DNA of 64,000 nucleotides from CAVXSP01 sp963724645. Its GTDB lineage: Bacteria > Acidobacteriota > Vicinamibacteria > Vicinamibacterales > SCN-69-37. Made by a program: the position numbers and the translations under genes. How positions within the stretch are numbered: position 1 is the first letter of the stretch; the number at the start of each line of letters is the position of its first letter. The stretch lies in assembly GCA_963724645.1 (NCBI GenBank), contig CAVRVJ010000001.1, forward strand, positions 877,426 through 941,425. The letters are read 5' to 3'. Positions 57,122-64,000 of the stretch are shown piece after piece. The notes under the pieces were generated by a model. The model saw nothing but the letters and a program-made list of their open reading frames with translations, did no database searches and was not told where the DNA came from.

Positions 57122-57829
57122 ATGGCCGACCGCCTTCAAGGCGTCACCCGCCGCGAGCTGCTCAAGCTGAGCCCGCTCCTTGGGTTCGGGGCCTTCCTCG
57201 TGCCGTCATGGCGCGATCGGTTGCTCGAGGCCGGTGTCTCGTGGAGTGACGAGGCGTCTCGGCTGCTGTTTCGCCGAGACCATTCAGTGCTTTCTCGTCC
57301 GGCGGCGGACGTCGTGCCCTTCGATCAATTTCCATACAACTACTACGACGTGCTGGAGCCGGACGTAGACCTCAACACGTGGGCATTGAAGGTCGGCGGC
57401 GCGGTCGCTCGTCCAGGTTCGTACCCGCTCGATCAGATTCGTGCGCTGCCGAAGGTCACGCAGAACACGCGCCACGTCTGCGTCGAAGGCTGGGACGTCG
57501 TGGGCCGATTCGGCGGCGCCAGACTCTCCGATGTTCTCGCGATGGTCGGCGCGGACCCGAGTGCTCGATTTCTGACGGTGACGTGCGCGGACGCTTACTA
57601 CGAATCGCTCGACATCGAGACTGCGCGTCATCCGCAGTCGCTGCTGTGCTACGAGATGTACGATCGCCCGCTCACCCGGGGGCACGGCGCGCCGCTTCGA
57701 CTCAGCCTCCCCACCAAGGTCGGCTACAAACACGCGAAGTACCTTCTGACGCTCGACGTCGCGCACGTGCTGCCCGCGCGGCGGAGCTACTGGGCCGATC
57801 AGGGCTACAGCTGGTACGCAGGATTGTAA
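57122..57829 (+). CDS. molybdopterin-dependent oxidoreductase, sulfite-oxidase fold (MsrP-like)
   Basis: The 235-residue protein has a Tat-like start (TRRELLKLSPLLGFGAFL, Arg10-Arg11). The molybdenum-ligating cysteine is Cys120 in NTRHVCVEGWDVVG. GAPLRLSLPTKVGYKHAKYL is the pterin-binding segment near the C-terminus. Size and fold resemble MsrP/YedY, the periplasmic methionine sulfoxide reductase subunit. Sulfite oxidase relatives cannot be excluded. The cytochrome b gene begins within its stop codon, as expected for a MsrP-MsrQ-like pair. Confidence 0.85.
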   Translation: MADRLQGVTRRELLKLSPLLGFGAFLVPSWRDRLLEAGVSWSDEASRLLFRRDHSVLSRPAADVVPFDQFPYNYYDVLEPDVDLNTWALKVGGAVARPGSYPLDQIRALPKVTQNTRHVCVEGWDVVGRFGGARLSDVLAMVGADPSARFLTVTCADAYYESLDIETARHPQSLLCYEMYDRPLTRGHGAPLRLSLPTKVGYKHAKYLLTLDVAHVLPARRSYWADQGYSWYAGL

Positions 57830-58515
57830 TGGTCATGGGCGAGACGGCCGCGCGCACTCCGGTCTACGAGCATCCCTGGGCGGTGCGGTTCTGCCATTGG
57901 GCAAACGCCGTGAGCCTGGTGGTGCTGGCCATGAGCGGCCTGCAGATCTTCACCGCGTTCCCCAGCTTCGGCGCAAAGGTTCCTCAAGCGAACCTGATCG
58001 ATGCCGTGCCCGAAGCGCTGAGAATCGGCGGCTGGCTCGGCGGGGCGCTGCAGTGGCACTTCACATTCATGTGGATCTTTGCCGGCACGGCCATCGTGTA
58101 CGTCACCTACCAGATCGTGTCCGGTCACTACCGCACGGTGCTCTTCACTGTCCGCGACATGCCGGGCGTGGGGCCAATGGCCCGGCACTACTTCTTCTTC
58201 GGACCGAAGCCCCTGGTTACTGGCCAGTACAACGCACTGCAAAAGCTCGCCTACACGAGCACGATTGGCCTCGGCGCGCTCTCGATTGTCACGGGGCTGG
58301 TGATGTACAAGCCGGTGCAGTTCTCGGCCTTGGCCTGGCTCGTCGGCGGGTTTCACACGGCACGGCTGCTCCATTTTCTGGCGATGTGCGGGGTGCTGGC
58401 GTTCATCCCTGGCCACCTCATCATGGTGGCGCTGCACGGCTGGGACAACTTCATGTCGATGATCAGCGGCTGGAAGCGACGTCCCGATTACGCCGGGCGG
58501 GAAAGGGAGCAGTGA
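57829..58515 (+). CDS. cytochrome b/b6-domain membrane protein
   Basis: The 228-residue protein starts at ATG 57829, overlapping the previous stop (TAATG). Four to five membrane helices carry histidines suited to haem b: AVRFCHWANAVSLVVLAMSG, LQWHFTFMWIFAGTAIVYV, FHTARLLHFLAMCGVLAFIP and GHLIMVALHG. This is the Ni/Fe-hydrogenase b-subunit type, which passes quinol electrons to a periplasmic oxidoreductase. Here the partner is the molybdoenzyme. It differs from MsrQ but could play the same part. Confidence 0.88.
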   Translation: MVMGETAARTPVYEHPWAVRFCHWANAVSLVVLAMSGLQIFTAFPSFGAKVPQANLIDAVPEALRIGGWLGGALQWHFTFMWIFAGTAIVYVTYQIVSGHYRTVLFTVRDMPGVGPMARHYFFFGPKPLVTGQYNALQKLAYTSTIGLGALSIVTGLVMYKPVQFSALAWLVGGFHTARLLHFLAMCGVLAFIPGHLIMVALHGWDNFMSMISGWKRRPDYAGREREQ

Positions 58516-58533
58516 GTTCCTGCATGCGCGATC

Positions 58534-58558
58534 GGACCGGCCGCGCGTCGGCCGGTCC
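58534..58558. terminator. strong hairpin between convergent genes
   Basis: GGACCGGCCG and CGGCCGGTCC form a 10-bp stem (11 with the flanking C-G pair) around CGCGT. It lies between the end of the sigma operon and the end of the convergent methionine-rich gene, with a short TTT after it. A two-way terminator is likely. Confidence 0.6.
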
Positions 58559-58583
58559 GGCGCCTTTGTGCTGAAACCGTCGC

Positions 58584-59015
58584 TTACTGGCAGGACGAAC
58601 CAATCATCTTGAGGGTCTTGATCGTAAAGGCTGGAGCCTCAGCCTGCATGCCCATGGAGTCCTTGGCCTTGGCGTCCGTCTTGACGGCTGCGCCGCTGAC
58701 CTCGACCTTGTGGCCGACGTGCTTGCTGAGATCGACGGCTTTGCTGGAGATAACGAGGGTCGTCGGACGCATGGCGCCGTGGCTCATGCCCATCGAGTCC
58801 TTGGCCATCGCGTCCTTCCCCATGTGATCTTCTGTCGCCGCGACGTGGGTCAGCACGTACGTGCGCGACGCCTTCCCGGCCTCGACGCAGCCGGTGTACG
58901 ACTGGTCGTGCTTCTCCATCTTGCTCATCTGGTCCGGGCCCATCTTGTCCTGGGCGTTGATTCCGATCACGGCCGCCGTACACAGCGCGGCGACACTTGT
59001 AACAACGAACTTCAT
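58584..59015 (-). CDS. methionine-rich secreted protein
   Basis: The 143-residue protein starts at ATG 59015 with GGAGGTG upstream. A signal peptide (MKFVVTSVAALCTAAVIGIN) precedes a mature part with eleven methionines. They cluster in KMGPDQMSKMEKH, DHMGKDAMAKDSMGMSHGAM and KDSMGM. The rest resembles a small beta domain seen in acidobacterial secreted proteins (YTGCVEAGKASRTYVLTHV). Methionine-rich periplasmic proteins can soak up hypochlorite and be repaired by MsrP-type enzymes, and an MsrP-like gene is the nearest operon. A metal-binding role is another option. Candidate ECF promoter site 3 lies 62 bp upstream. Confidence 0.75.
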   Translation of the reverse strand: MKFVVTSVAALCTAAVIGINAQDKMGPDQMSKMEKHDQSYTGCVEAGKASRTYVLTHVAATEDHMGKDAMAKDSMGMSHGAMRPTTLVISSKAVDLSKHVGHKVEVSGAAVKTDAKAKDSMGMQAEAPAFTIKTLKMIGSSCQ

Positions 59016-59076
59016 GGACACCTCCCGCCGGCGGCTGACGATCTGCACTTGCAGGCGCTGCGCCGTCTGAGGCTCC

Positions 59077-59102
59077 TATGTCGCCCGCGGCGAAAATATT
59101 CC
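59077..59102 (-). promoter_or_regulatory. candidate ECF promoter, site 3 (methionine-rich protein)
   Basis: GGAATATTTT starts at 59102 and ACATA lies at 59081-59077, one base closer than in the other sites. Confidence 0.45.
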
Positions 59103-59143
59103 GAGCTACGCGACTCCCCGCGAGTCTGGGGGCAGAGACCTCG

Positions 59144-59443
59144 CTAGGACAGCTTCGCGGCCAGAACGTCAACGCGTTCAATCGTCGGCGACTTGGCCAG
59201 CAGCTCCGACGCCTGCTCGCCAAGGGCCGCTGCGACGCGACCCGCGAGGTGCGCGTCCCTGCCGGCCTCGTCGGCAAACGCGTCGAAGATGCCGAACGTC
59301 GACGGCCCGAGTCGAATCGCGAACCACACAATGGTCGCCGGCTCTGCTTGAACCAGCGACAGACCGCCGCGGAGAAAAGCGTCGACGTCCCCTTCCTTCC
59401 CCGGCTTCGCTTCCAGGCGGACCAACAATCCATACTTGACCAT
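59144..59443 (-). CDS. ABM-domain quinol monooxygenase-like protein
   Basis: This 99-residue protein has the dimeric ferredoxin-like fold of antibiotic-biosynthesis monooxygenases. It reads KYGLLVRLEAKPGKEGDVDA, then TIVWFAIRLGPSTFGIFDAF and HLAGRVAAALGEQASELLA. These proteins act on quinols or serve in oxidative stress. No signal peptide is present. It is divergent from the dehalogenase-like gene, and both carry the promoter motif. Confidence 0.85.
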   Translation of the reverse strand: MVKYGLLVRLEAKPGKEGDVDAFLRGGLSLVQAEPATIVWFAIRLGPSTFGIFDAFADEAGRDAHLAGRVAAALGEQASELLAKSPTIERVDVLAAKLS

Positions 59444-59489
59444 CGTTGAACTCCGTTTCTGCAGAGCGTCTGCTGTTGCCTCACGTGAT

Positions 59490-59516
59490 CATGTCGGAAC
59501 CGACCTCAGACATTCC
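59490..59516 (-). promoter_or_regulatory. candidate ECF promoter, site 4 (monooxygenase)
   Basis: GGAATG (59516-59511) is followed by ACATG at 59494-59490. It has one mismatch to the GGAATA core and is paired back to back with site 5, 10 bp away. Confidence 0.4.
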
Positions 59517-59526
59517 AGCCGACGGC

Positions 59527-59553
59527 GGAATATTTGCGACGGCTGCGAACATT
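59527..59553 (+). promoter_or_regulatory. candidate ECF promoter, site 5 (dehalogenase operon)
   Basis: GGAATA (59527-59532) is followed by ACATT at 59549-59553. It lies about 70 bp before the ATG at 59624. Confidence 0.5.
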
Positions 59554-59623
59554 TCAAACGAGACAGGACGTGACATGTCCTGTCCACGGCGAATGGGGTC
59601 GCGATTGTGTCCGAGAAGTAGGC

Positions 59624-60427
59624 ATGACTATCAGTCGGCGAGAGTTCGTGGTCCTTGCGGGCGGAGGCGTCGCGCACGGCCCGCTTGGATGGGGGCGCCC
59701 ATCGGCCCGGGGCTGGCGATCACCAGCGCTGAGATTTCGCGCGGCCGCCTTTGATGCGTTCACGGTATTCGATCCCCGGTCCGTGTCTCGTCTCGCGGAC
59801 GAAATGTTTCCAGGCACGGGTCTCAGCGAGGAGTGGCGCACGCGTCAGTTTGAATACAGCTGGCTGAGGGTGGCCGCCGGGCAGTACGTCGATTTCTGGC
59901 AAGTCACGGAAGAGGCGTTAGCATTCTCGGCCAGGAGGTTGAAGCTCGATCTCGATGCGGCCACCCGATCCCGGCTGATGAACGCATATCTTGAGCTCAA
60001 GACCTGGCCGGACGTGTTTCCAGCCCTCAACATACTGAGAGACGCGGGCCTTCGTCTCGCGTTCCTCTCGAATTTCACACCGGGCATGCTCGACGCCAAC
60101 ATCAAGAGCGCGGGGCTCGTCGGAGTGTTCGAGGATGTGCTCAGCACCGATCGGAGCAGGACCTACAAGCCTGATCCTCGCGCCTATCGATTGGCCATTG
60201 ACGCGTTGCGAGTAACACGCGAAGAGATTCTCTTCGTGGCCTTCGCCGGGTGGGATGCCGCGGGCGCGGAGATGTTCGGCTATCCAACATACTGGGTAAA
60301 CCGCCAGCGGCTCCCTGCGGAAGAGCTGGGCGTTCTCCCAGACGGGTCTGGCGAGACGTTGAGCGATCTCGTGGACTTTCTCGGCATCTCCAGAAGGACG
60401 ACGTATCAACAAGGGTGGAAGCGATGA
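59624..60427 (+). CDS. Tat-exported HAD-superfamily protein, haloacid-dehalogenase-like
   Basis: About 267 residues from ATG 59624. The start has a twin-arginine signal (SRREFVVLAGGGVAHGPLG), unusual for this enzyme group. The HAD motifs are all visible: nucleophile Asp44 in AAFDAFTVFDPRSV, Ser in LAFLSNFTPGML, Lys in TYKPDPRAY and the acidic motif in VAFAGWDAAGAEMFGYPTYW. This set matches type II 2-haloacid dehalogenases, which hydrolyse carbon-halogen bonds. Export would put it in the periplasm. The DoxX gene starts within its stop codon (ATGA). Confidence 0.85.
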   Translation: MTISRREFVVLAGGGVAHGPLGWGRPSARGWRSPALRFRAAAFDAFTVFDPRSVSRLADEMFPGTGLSEEWRTRQFEYSWLRVAAGQYVDFWQVTEEALAFSARRLKLDLDAATRSRLMNAYLELKTWPDVFPALNILRDAGLRLAFLSNFTPGMLDANIKSAGLVGVFEDVLSTDRSRTYKPDPRAYRLAIDALRVTREEILFVAFAGWDAAGAEMFGYPTYWVNRQRLPAEELGVLPDGSGETLSDLVDFLGISRRTTYQQGWKR

Positions 60428-60948
60428 AGGCAAGGTCGGTCAGTGTGCGACAGTCCGCGCGCGCGATCGCCGGCACGACCAGCCGCATCGCGCGCGGCGG
60501 GTGGGCGGCGGTTCCTGTGCGTCTCCTCGCGGGATTCGGCTTCATGGCGCATGGCTACGCCAAGGTCGCGAACGGGCCCGACCATTTTGTCGGCATCCTG
60601 CGTGCTCTCGGCGTTCCGGCGCCTGCGTTGATGGGTTGGGCGACGATCCTGACTGAGCTCGTCGGAGGGCTGGCCGTATTCGTAGGCGCGCTTGTGCCGC
60701 TCGTCAGTATTCCCTTGGCGGCGATTCTGGTCGTCGCCACGTTTTCTGTGCATCTTCGTTACGGCTTCAGCTCCATCAAGCTCCAGGCGGTGACGGCGGC
60801 TGGGCCTCAATTCGGTCCTCCGGGCTATGAGACAGACCTGCTGTACATCGCGGCGCTGGCGACGCTGGTCCTCGGCGGATCCGGCCCCCTCGCCCTCAAT
60901 GCGCGGCTGCCGCGTTTCCGCTGGAGCGGACGGGTGGACGGTCAATGA
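60424..60948 (+). CDS. DoxX-family membrane protein
   Basis: The 174-residue protein starts at ATG 60424, overlapping the previous stop. DoxX features are VRLLAGFGFMAHGYAKVANG, GWATILTELVGGLAVFVGAL and YETDLLYIAALATLVLGGSG, in four membrane helices. DoxX proteins are linked to thiol and oxidant stress in several bacteria. The next gene overlaps again (ATGA), showing a tight operon. Confidence 0.88.
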   Translation: MKARSVSVRQSARAIAGTTSRIARGGWAAVPVRLLAGFGFMAHGYAKVANGPDHFVGILRALGVPAPALMGWATILTELVGGLAVFVGALVPLVSIPLAAILVVATFSVHLRYGFSSIKLQAVTAAGPQFGPPGYETDLLYIAALATLVLGGSGPLALNARLPRFRWSGRVDGQ

Positions 60949-61430
60949 CATCGGTCGCTGTCGTCGACCGTTTGTTCGAGGCGCACCTGATCGTCGCCGA
61001 CCTCGACGTGTCGATTGCGTTCTATCGGGACCGTCTCGGATTTGAACTGGCGCACGAGATACCTGCGCGTCGAGCGGCATTTTTCTGGATCGGCTCGAAA
61101 GGCACCTCGATGCTGGGACTGTGGCAAGCCGGTGCGGGTCCTCAGAAGACGACGTCGCACATCGCCTTCGCTGCGGCCGCTGATGACGTGATCGCAGCAC
61201 CGGGGAGACTTCAGTCAGCGGGCATCGTCGCGCTCGACTTCAACGGGCAACCAACAGACGACGTTGTCGTCCTGGCCTGGATGCCGGCGTTGGCGGTGTA
61301 TTTCCTCGACCCTGATGGCCACCTGTTGGAATACATCGCGATGCTCGAGGGTGAACCCCGCCCCGACGAAGGTGTCGTGGCGTGGCGCGCGTGGACGCTC
61401 GCGGGCCATCCGTTGAAGGCGCGCGGGTAG
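60945..61430 (+). CDS. VOC-family (glyoxalase-like) protein
   Basis: The 161-residue protein has FEAHLIVADLDVSIAFYRDR, the first VOC strand-helix, and FLDPDGHLLEYIAML, the second metal-ligand half. Residues His and Glu at the usual metal positions are present. Activities in the family range from dioxygenases to resistance proteins. It is third in the dehalogenase-DoxX operon. Confidence 0.85.
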   Translation: MTSVAVVDRLFEAHLIVADLDVSIAFYRDRLGFELAHEIPARRAAFFWIGSKGTSMLGLWQAGAGPQKTTSHIAFAAAADDVIAAPGRLQSAGIVALDFNGQPTDDVVVLAWMPALAVYFLDPDGHLLEYIAMLEGEPRPDEGVVAWRAWTLAGHPLKARG

Positions 61431-61475
61431 GTCCGGAGGCGCACTCGCATCTGCTGCGTCGGGTATGAGTCACTG

Positions 61476-62099
61476 ATGGGCGACACAGCTATCGTTCGAG
61501 TTCTTGCCATTTCCGGCAGCCTTCGCAGGGCATCGTCGAACAGCGCGCTCGTCTCTGCTGCCGTTCGTGTGGCGCCAGTCGGAGTCGAAGTGTCAACCTA
61601 CGACGAGCTCGCGAGCGTTCCACCGTTCAACCCGGATCTGGATACCGATACGGCACCGACCGGAGTCGTCAGGTTTCGAGCGGCCCTTGAGGCCTGCGAC
61701 GCGATCCTGATTTGCAGTCCCGAATACGCTCACGGTGTGTCCGGCGTGCTGAAGAACGCGCTGGACTGGGTCGTCAGCAGCGGAGAACTGATGGACAAGC
61801 CCATCGCGCTGATCAACGCCTCGACACGTGCCACGCACGCCTATGCGTCCCTTCAGGAGACGCTCACGACGATGTCGGGACGCGTGAGTGAGGACGCGTC
61901 AGTCACGATCCCGCTTGACGGCTTGAGGGGCGATGCCAACAGCATTGCCCAGGACGTTCGTTTCTCGGGATTACTGAAGGCATCGCTCGCCGCGTTGGCT
62001 CAAGTCGCACGGGTTGGTGCGGGCGATAGCGACGCTCCAGGAGTCGCGTCGGAATATTTCTGTCGCGTACGGGTATTTCTGACGTTCGAGGAGAACGTC
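61476..62099 (+). CDS. NADPH-dependent FMN reductase, stop codon not found
   Basis: The flavodoxin-like domain is complete: VRVLAISGSLRRASSNSAL, then ILICSPEYAHGVSGVLKNAL and DWVVSSGELMDKPIALINAS. Family members end near residue 185. Here the frame stays open through GAGDSDAPGVASEYF and straight into the next gene's signal peptide, giving an apparent fusion. A TAG in the neighbouring frame near 62026 suggests a one-base shift near the true end. The next gene has its own ribosome site and promoter motif, so two proteins are more likely. Confidence 0.8.
62051..62077 (+). promoter_or_regulatory. candidate ECF promoter, site 6 (propeller protein gene)
   Basis: GGAATA (62051-62056) is followed by GTATT at 62073-62077. 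It lies inside the apparent read-through of the FMN reductase frame, 23 bp before the next ATG. Confidence 0.45.
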
Positions 62100-63189
62100 A
62101 TGTCCAGACGAAACGTGTTAGGTGTGATCGTCGCCTTCCTTGCATTCGCTGCAGGCGGCGCCGGAATTCACGCGAGCGGCGGCCAGGGACGCACGCTCGT
62201 CGTCACGATGACCAACGACCCGAATGCAAATCAGCTCAGGGTCTACGATGCCCAAAGCCATGTCTTGCTCCAGACACTGTCCACTCACGGCAAAGGCGGT
62301 GTCGGAGGCAACGCACGGGGCATCAAGCAGCACGACGGCAGACTCGTCGCCGTGGTCAACAACGGATCGAACAGTGTTGCGCTTTTCAGACGCGATGGGG
62401 ATCGTGCTGAAGTTTGAAAAGGTCGTGTCGACGACCAGCGCTCCGGTGAGCGTGGATTTTGGCAACGATCATCTGTACGTCGCCGGCGCCACGACGGTCG
62501 ACTCGTACGTGCTTCATCAGAATTCAGTGGAGTGGCTGGACGGCACGACCGATCTCGCGCTCGCGGGCGGAGGGGCTCCGCCCGCAGGCAGCACGGCCCA
62601 AGTCGGCGTGATCGGCGAGAGACAGCTGCTCGTCACGCTGAAGACGGATCCAGATCCCGGCACGGTCGATATCATCGCGCTGGATCGAGGCAGAGTCAGC
62701 GGATCGGCGCCGACCGCCGTCTCAGCTCCAGATGGCACGCTGGCACCATTCGGATTCGCCACGTACCCTGACGGTACGGCACTGATCACGCTGGCGCACT
62801 CGAATCAGGATGGCCTGTTTCGGGACGGCTCGTTTGCGTCCGTCATTGCCGCCGGGCAGGCGGCGTCGTGCTGGATGACGAGAGCCGGAAAGTACGTCTT
62901 CGTCGCCAATACCGGCAGTCGGTCCATCAGCCGCTTGGTAGGAACGGGCACCAACGTGTTCGTCGACGGTCTGGTCGCCGCTCAGATTCCGACAGGGGCA
63001 CCGGCCGACATCGATGCGGATTCCGGCGTCCTCGGCGTCATCGATCACGGAGCTGGCCAGTCGCACCTTTCGGTGTTCACCTACAACCGGTTTGGTGAGC
63101 TCGCGGCGACGGGCACGACGATCACGGTCGGGGTCGCCGACGCGAATGGCGTGGCGATTCTCTCGCCGCGCGACGACGACCGGAACTGA
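62100..63189 (+). CDS. secreted beta-propeller protein (lactonase/YncE-like), one frameshift
   Basis: ATG 62100 has GAGGAG upstream and a signal peptide (SRRNVLGVIVAFLAFAAGGA). The sequence then shows propeller blades: LVVTMTNDPNANQLRVYDAQ, VDFGNDHLYVAGATTVDSYV, YVFVANTGSRSISRL and LGVIDHGAGQSHLSVF. The frame changes near 62395 beside GGGG (VALFRRDGDRA to FEKVVSTTSAP). About 362 residues in all. No catalytic residues can be assigned. Confidence 0.75.
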
Positions 63190-63198
63190 GTGCTGACG

Positions 63199-63627
63199 AT
63201 GAAGGCTCGCATCTGGATTGGGTGGGCGGTCACGGGATTGATGGCCGCGTTGATGCTGCTGTCCGCTGTACCGGACGTTCTTCGGATTCCTGATGCGCTG
63301 GCCGTGTTCAGGCATCTCGGTTATCCACCGTACTTGTTGGTGTTCCTGGGAACGGCCAAGATACTCGGCGTCGGGGCCGTGCTTTCTCCCGCTGTTCCGA
63401 GGCTCAAGGAGTGGGCGTTCGCCGGCCTGACGTTCGATCTGACCGGTGCGCTGTACTCGCATCTGTCGGTCGGCGATCCGCCGAGTGTCTGGATGCCGGC
63501 CGCCATCGGCCTGGCGTTGATGACCAGCTCGTATGTCGCCTACCGGACGCGACCGAGCCAAGCCAACGCCTCTCAGAATCGTCGGATCTGCATTGAGGGA
63601 ACAGCGACAGGCCACCAATTGGGTTGA
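63199..63627 (+). CDS. DoxX-like family membrane protein
   Basis: About 142 residues from ATG 63199 (GTG 63190 is possible). Four hydrophobic helices include WIGWAVTGLMAALMLLSAVP, LLVFLGTAKILGVGAVLSP and WMPAAIGLALMTSSYVAYR. It is the intact relative of the stump at 54654. It closely follows the propeller gene and so probably shares its promoter. Confidence 0.85.
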   Translation: MKARIWIGWAVTGLMAALMLLSAVPDVLRIPDALAVFRHLGYPPYLLVFLGTAKILGVGAVLSPAVPRLKEWAFAGLTFDLTGALYSHLSVGDPPSVWMPAAIGLALMTSSYVAYRTRPSQANASQNRRICIEGTATGHQLG

Positions 63628-63631
63628 GCGC

Positions 63632-64000
63632 GTGATCCCGAGGTACACGATCGCGGCGGCCCGCCTGGAGGATCTCACGCGGCTGGCAGCGATTGAGCTG
63701 GCAGCCGCGCGGCTCCTCGCGGGACACGCGCCCGAGCCCGTCCTGAACGCAACGACGAGCCTGGAGGGGCTGGAAGAGGCTCAGCGCGCGGGACATTTGT
63801 GGGTCGTCTTGGCCGACGACCTCCCTGTAGCCTTTGCGCACGTTGAGTTGATCGAACACGACGCGGTGCATCTCGAGGAGATCGACGTTCATCCCGACCA
63901 CGGCCGCCCTGGCCTCGGAGCGAAACTGGTCCTGGAAGTGTGTCATTGGGCCGCGACGAACGGGTACGGCGCCGTGACGTTAACAACGTTTCGAGACGTC
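63632..64000 (+). CDS. GNAT-family N-acetyltransferase, N-terminal part (cut by window edge)
   Basis: GTG 63632 opens VIPRYTIAAARLEDLTRLAA, and the frame runs off the window. The acetyl-CoA site is starting to appear: VHLEEIDVHPDHGRPGLGAKLV, the Q/RxxGxG/A-type motif (here HGRPGLGA). Substrate unknown. It follows the DoxX-like gene by 4 bp and is probably in the same operon. Confidence 0.8.
   Translation, partial: MIPRYTIAAARLEDLTRLAAIELAAARLLAGHAPEPVLNATTSLEGLEEAQRAGHLWVVLADDLPVAFAHVELIEHDAVHLEEIDVHPDHGRPGLGAKLVLEVCHWAATNGYGAVTLTTFRDV

Overview
The window is GC-rich bacterial chromosome. Several things point to Acidobacteriota, perhaps the Vicinamibacteria: three large MacB/FtsX-type orphan permeases (the ADOP family, two of them coupled to PadR genes), TPR-fused Ser/Thr kinases and a BTAD regulator, PQQ enzymes and many secreted oxidoreductases. 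This placement is an inference; no rRNA or other taxonomic marker is present.

Layout. 0-13.4 kb: exported catabolic enzymes (metallo-hydrolase end, Tat-exported amine oxidase, esterase, PQQ dehydrogenase, two phosphatase-type proteins, di-haem peroxidase, DUF4136 protein). A GxxExxY gene at 4.4 kb is bracketed by two near-identical cruciform repeats. 13.5-16.6 kb: an IS110-family transposase with non-coding flanks and a kinase gene that has lost its catalytic core. 16.6-17.8 kb: a small ECF sigma operon. 17.9-21.6 kb: a compact RiPP locus, with a LigA/Nif11-like precursor translationally coupled to a B12-dependent radical SAM enzyme and a divergent methyltransferase. 21.7-22.4 kb: a Phd-VapC pair. 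22.7-31.4 kb: ADOP permeases and their PadR regulators. 31.5-34.2 kb: a TPR kinase and a VOC protein. 34.4-38 kb: a graveyard of gene fragments. 38-46 kb: a damaged two-component system followed by an intact TolC-RND-adaptor efflux operon. 46-47.1 kb: more fragments and the 3' half of a tRNA-Arg that looks like an old attachment site. 47.2-54.1 kb: a D-2-hydroxyacid dehydrogenase, a BTAD/TPR regulator, a cupin and a large hybrid sensor kinase. 54.1-64 kb: a truncated IS next to a truncated DoxX gene, then an ECF sigma/anti-sigma operon with a sulfite-oxidase-fold enzyme, a cytochrome b, a methionine-rich secreted protein and several small redox genes.

Four signals stand out. (1) The RiPP locus at 17.9-21.6 kb. 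(2) Six copies of one promoter-like motif (GGAATA or GGAATG, then R-Y-A-T starting 21-22 bases after the first G) in front of the sigma operon and its neighbours, which suggests a local ECF regulon resembling known reactive-chlorine defence. (3) A dispersed repeat of about 75-92 bp in five same-strand copies, each beside truncated genes or gene borders. (4) The cruciform-flanked GxxExxY gene.

At least a dozen otherwise well-conserved genes carry single-base frameshifts. Some may be assembly errors and others real decay, so coordinates of split genes are given as the span of the whole gene and the break is described.
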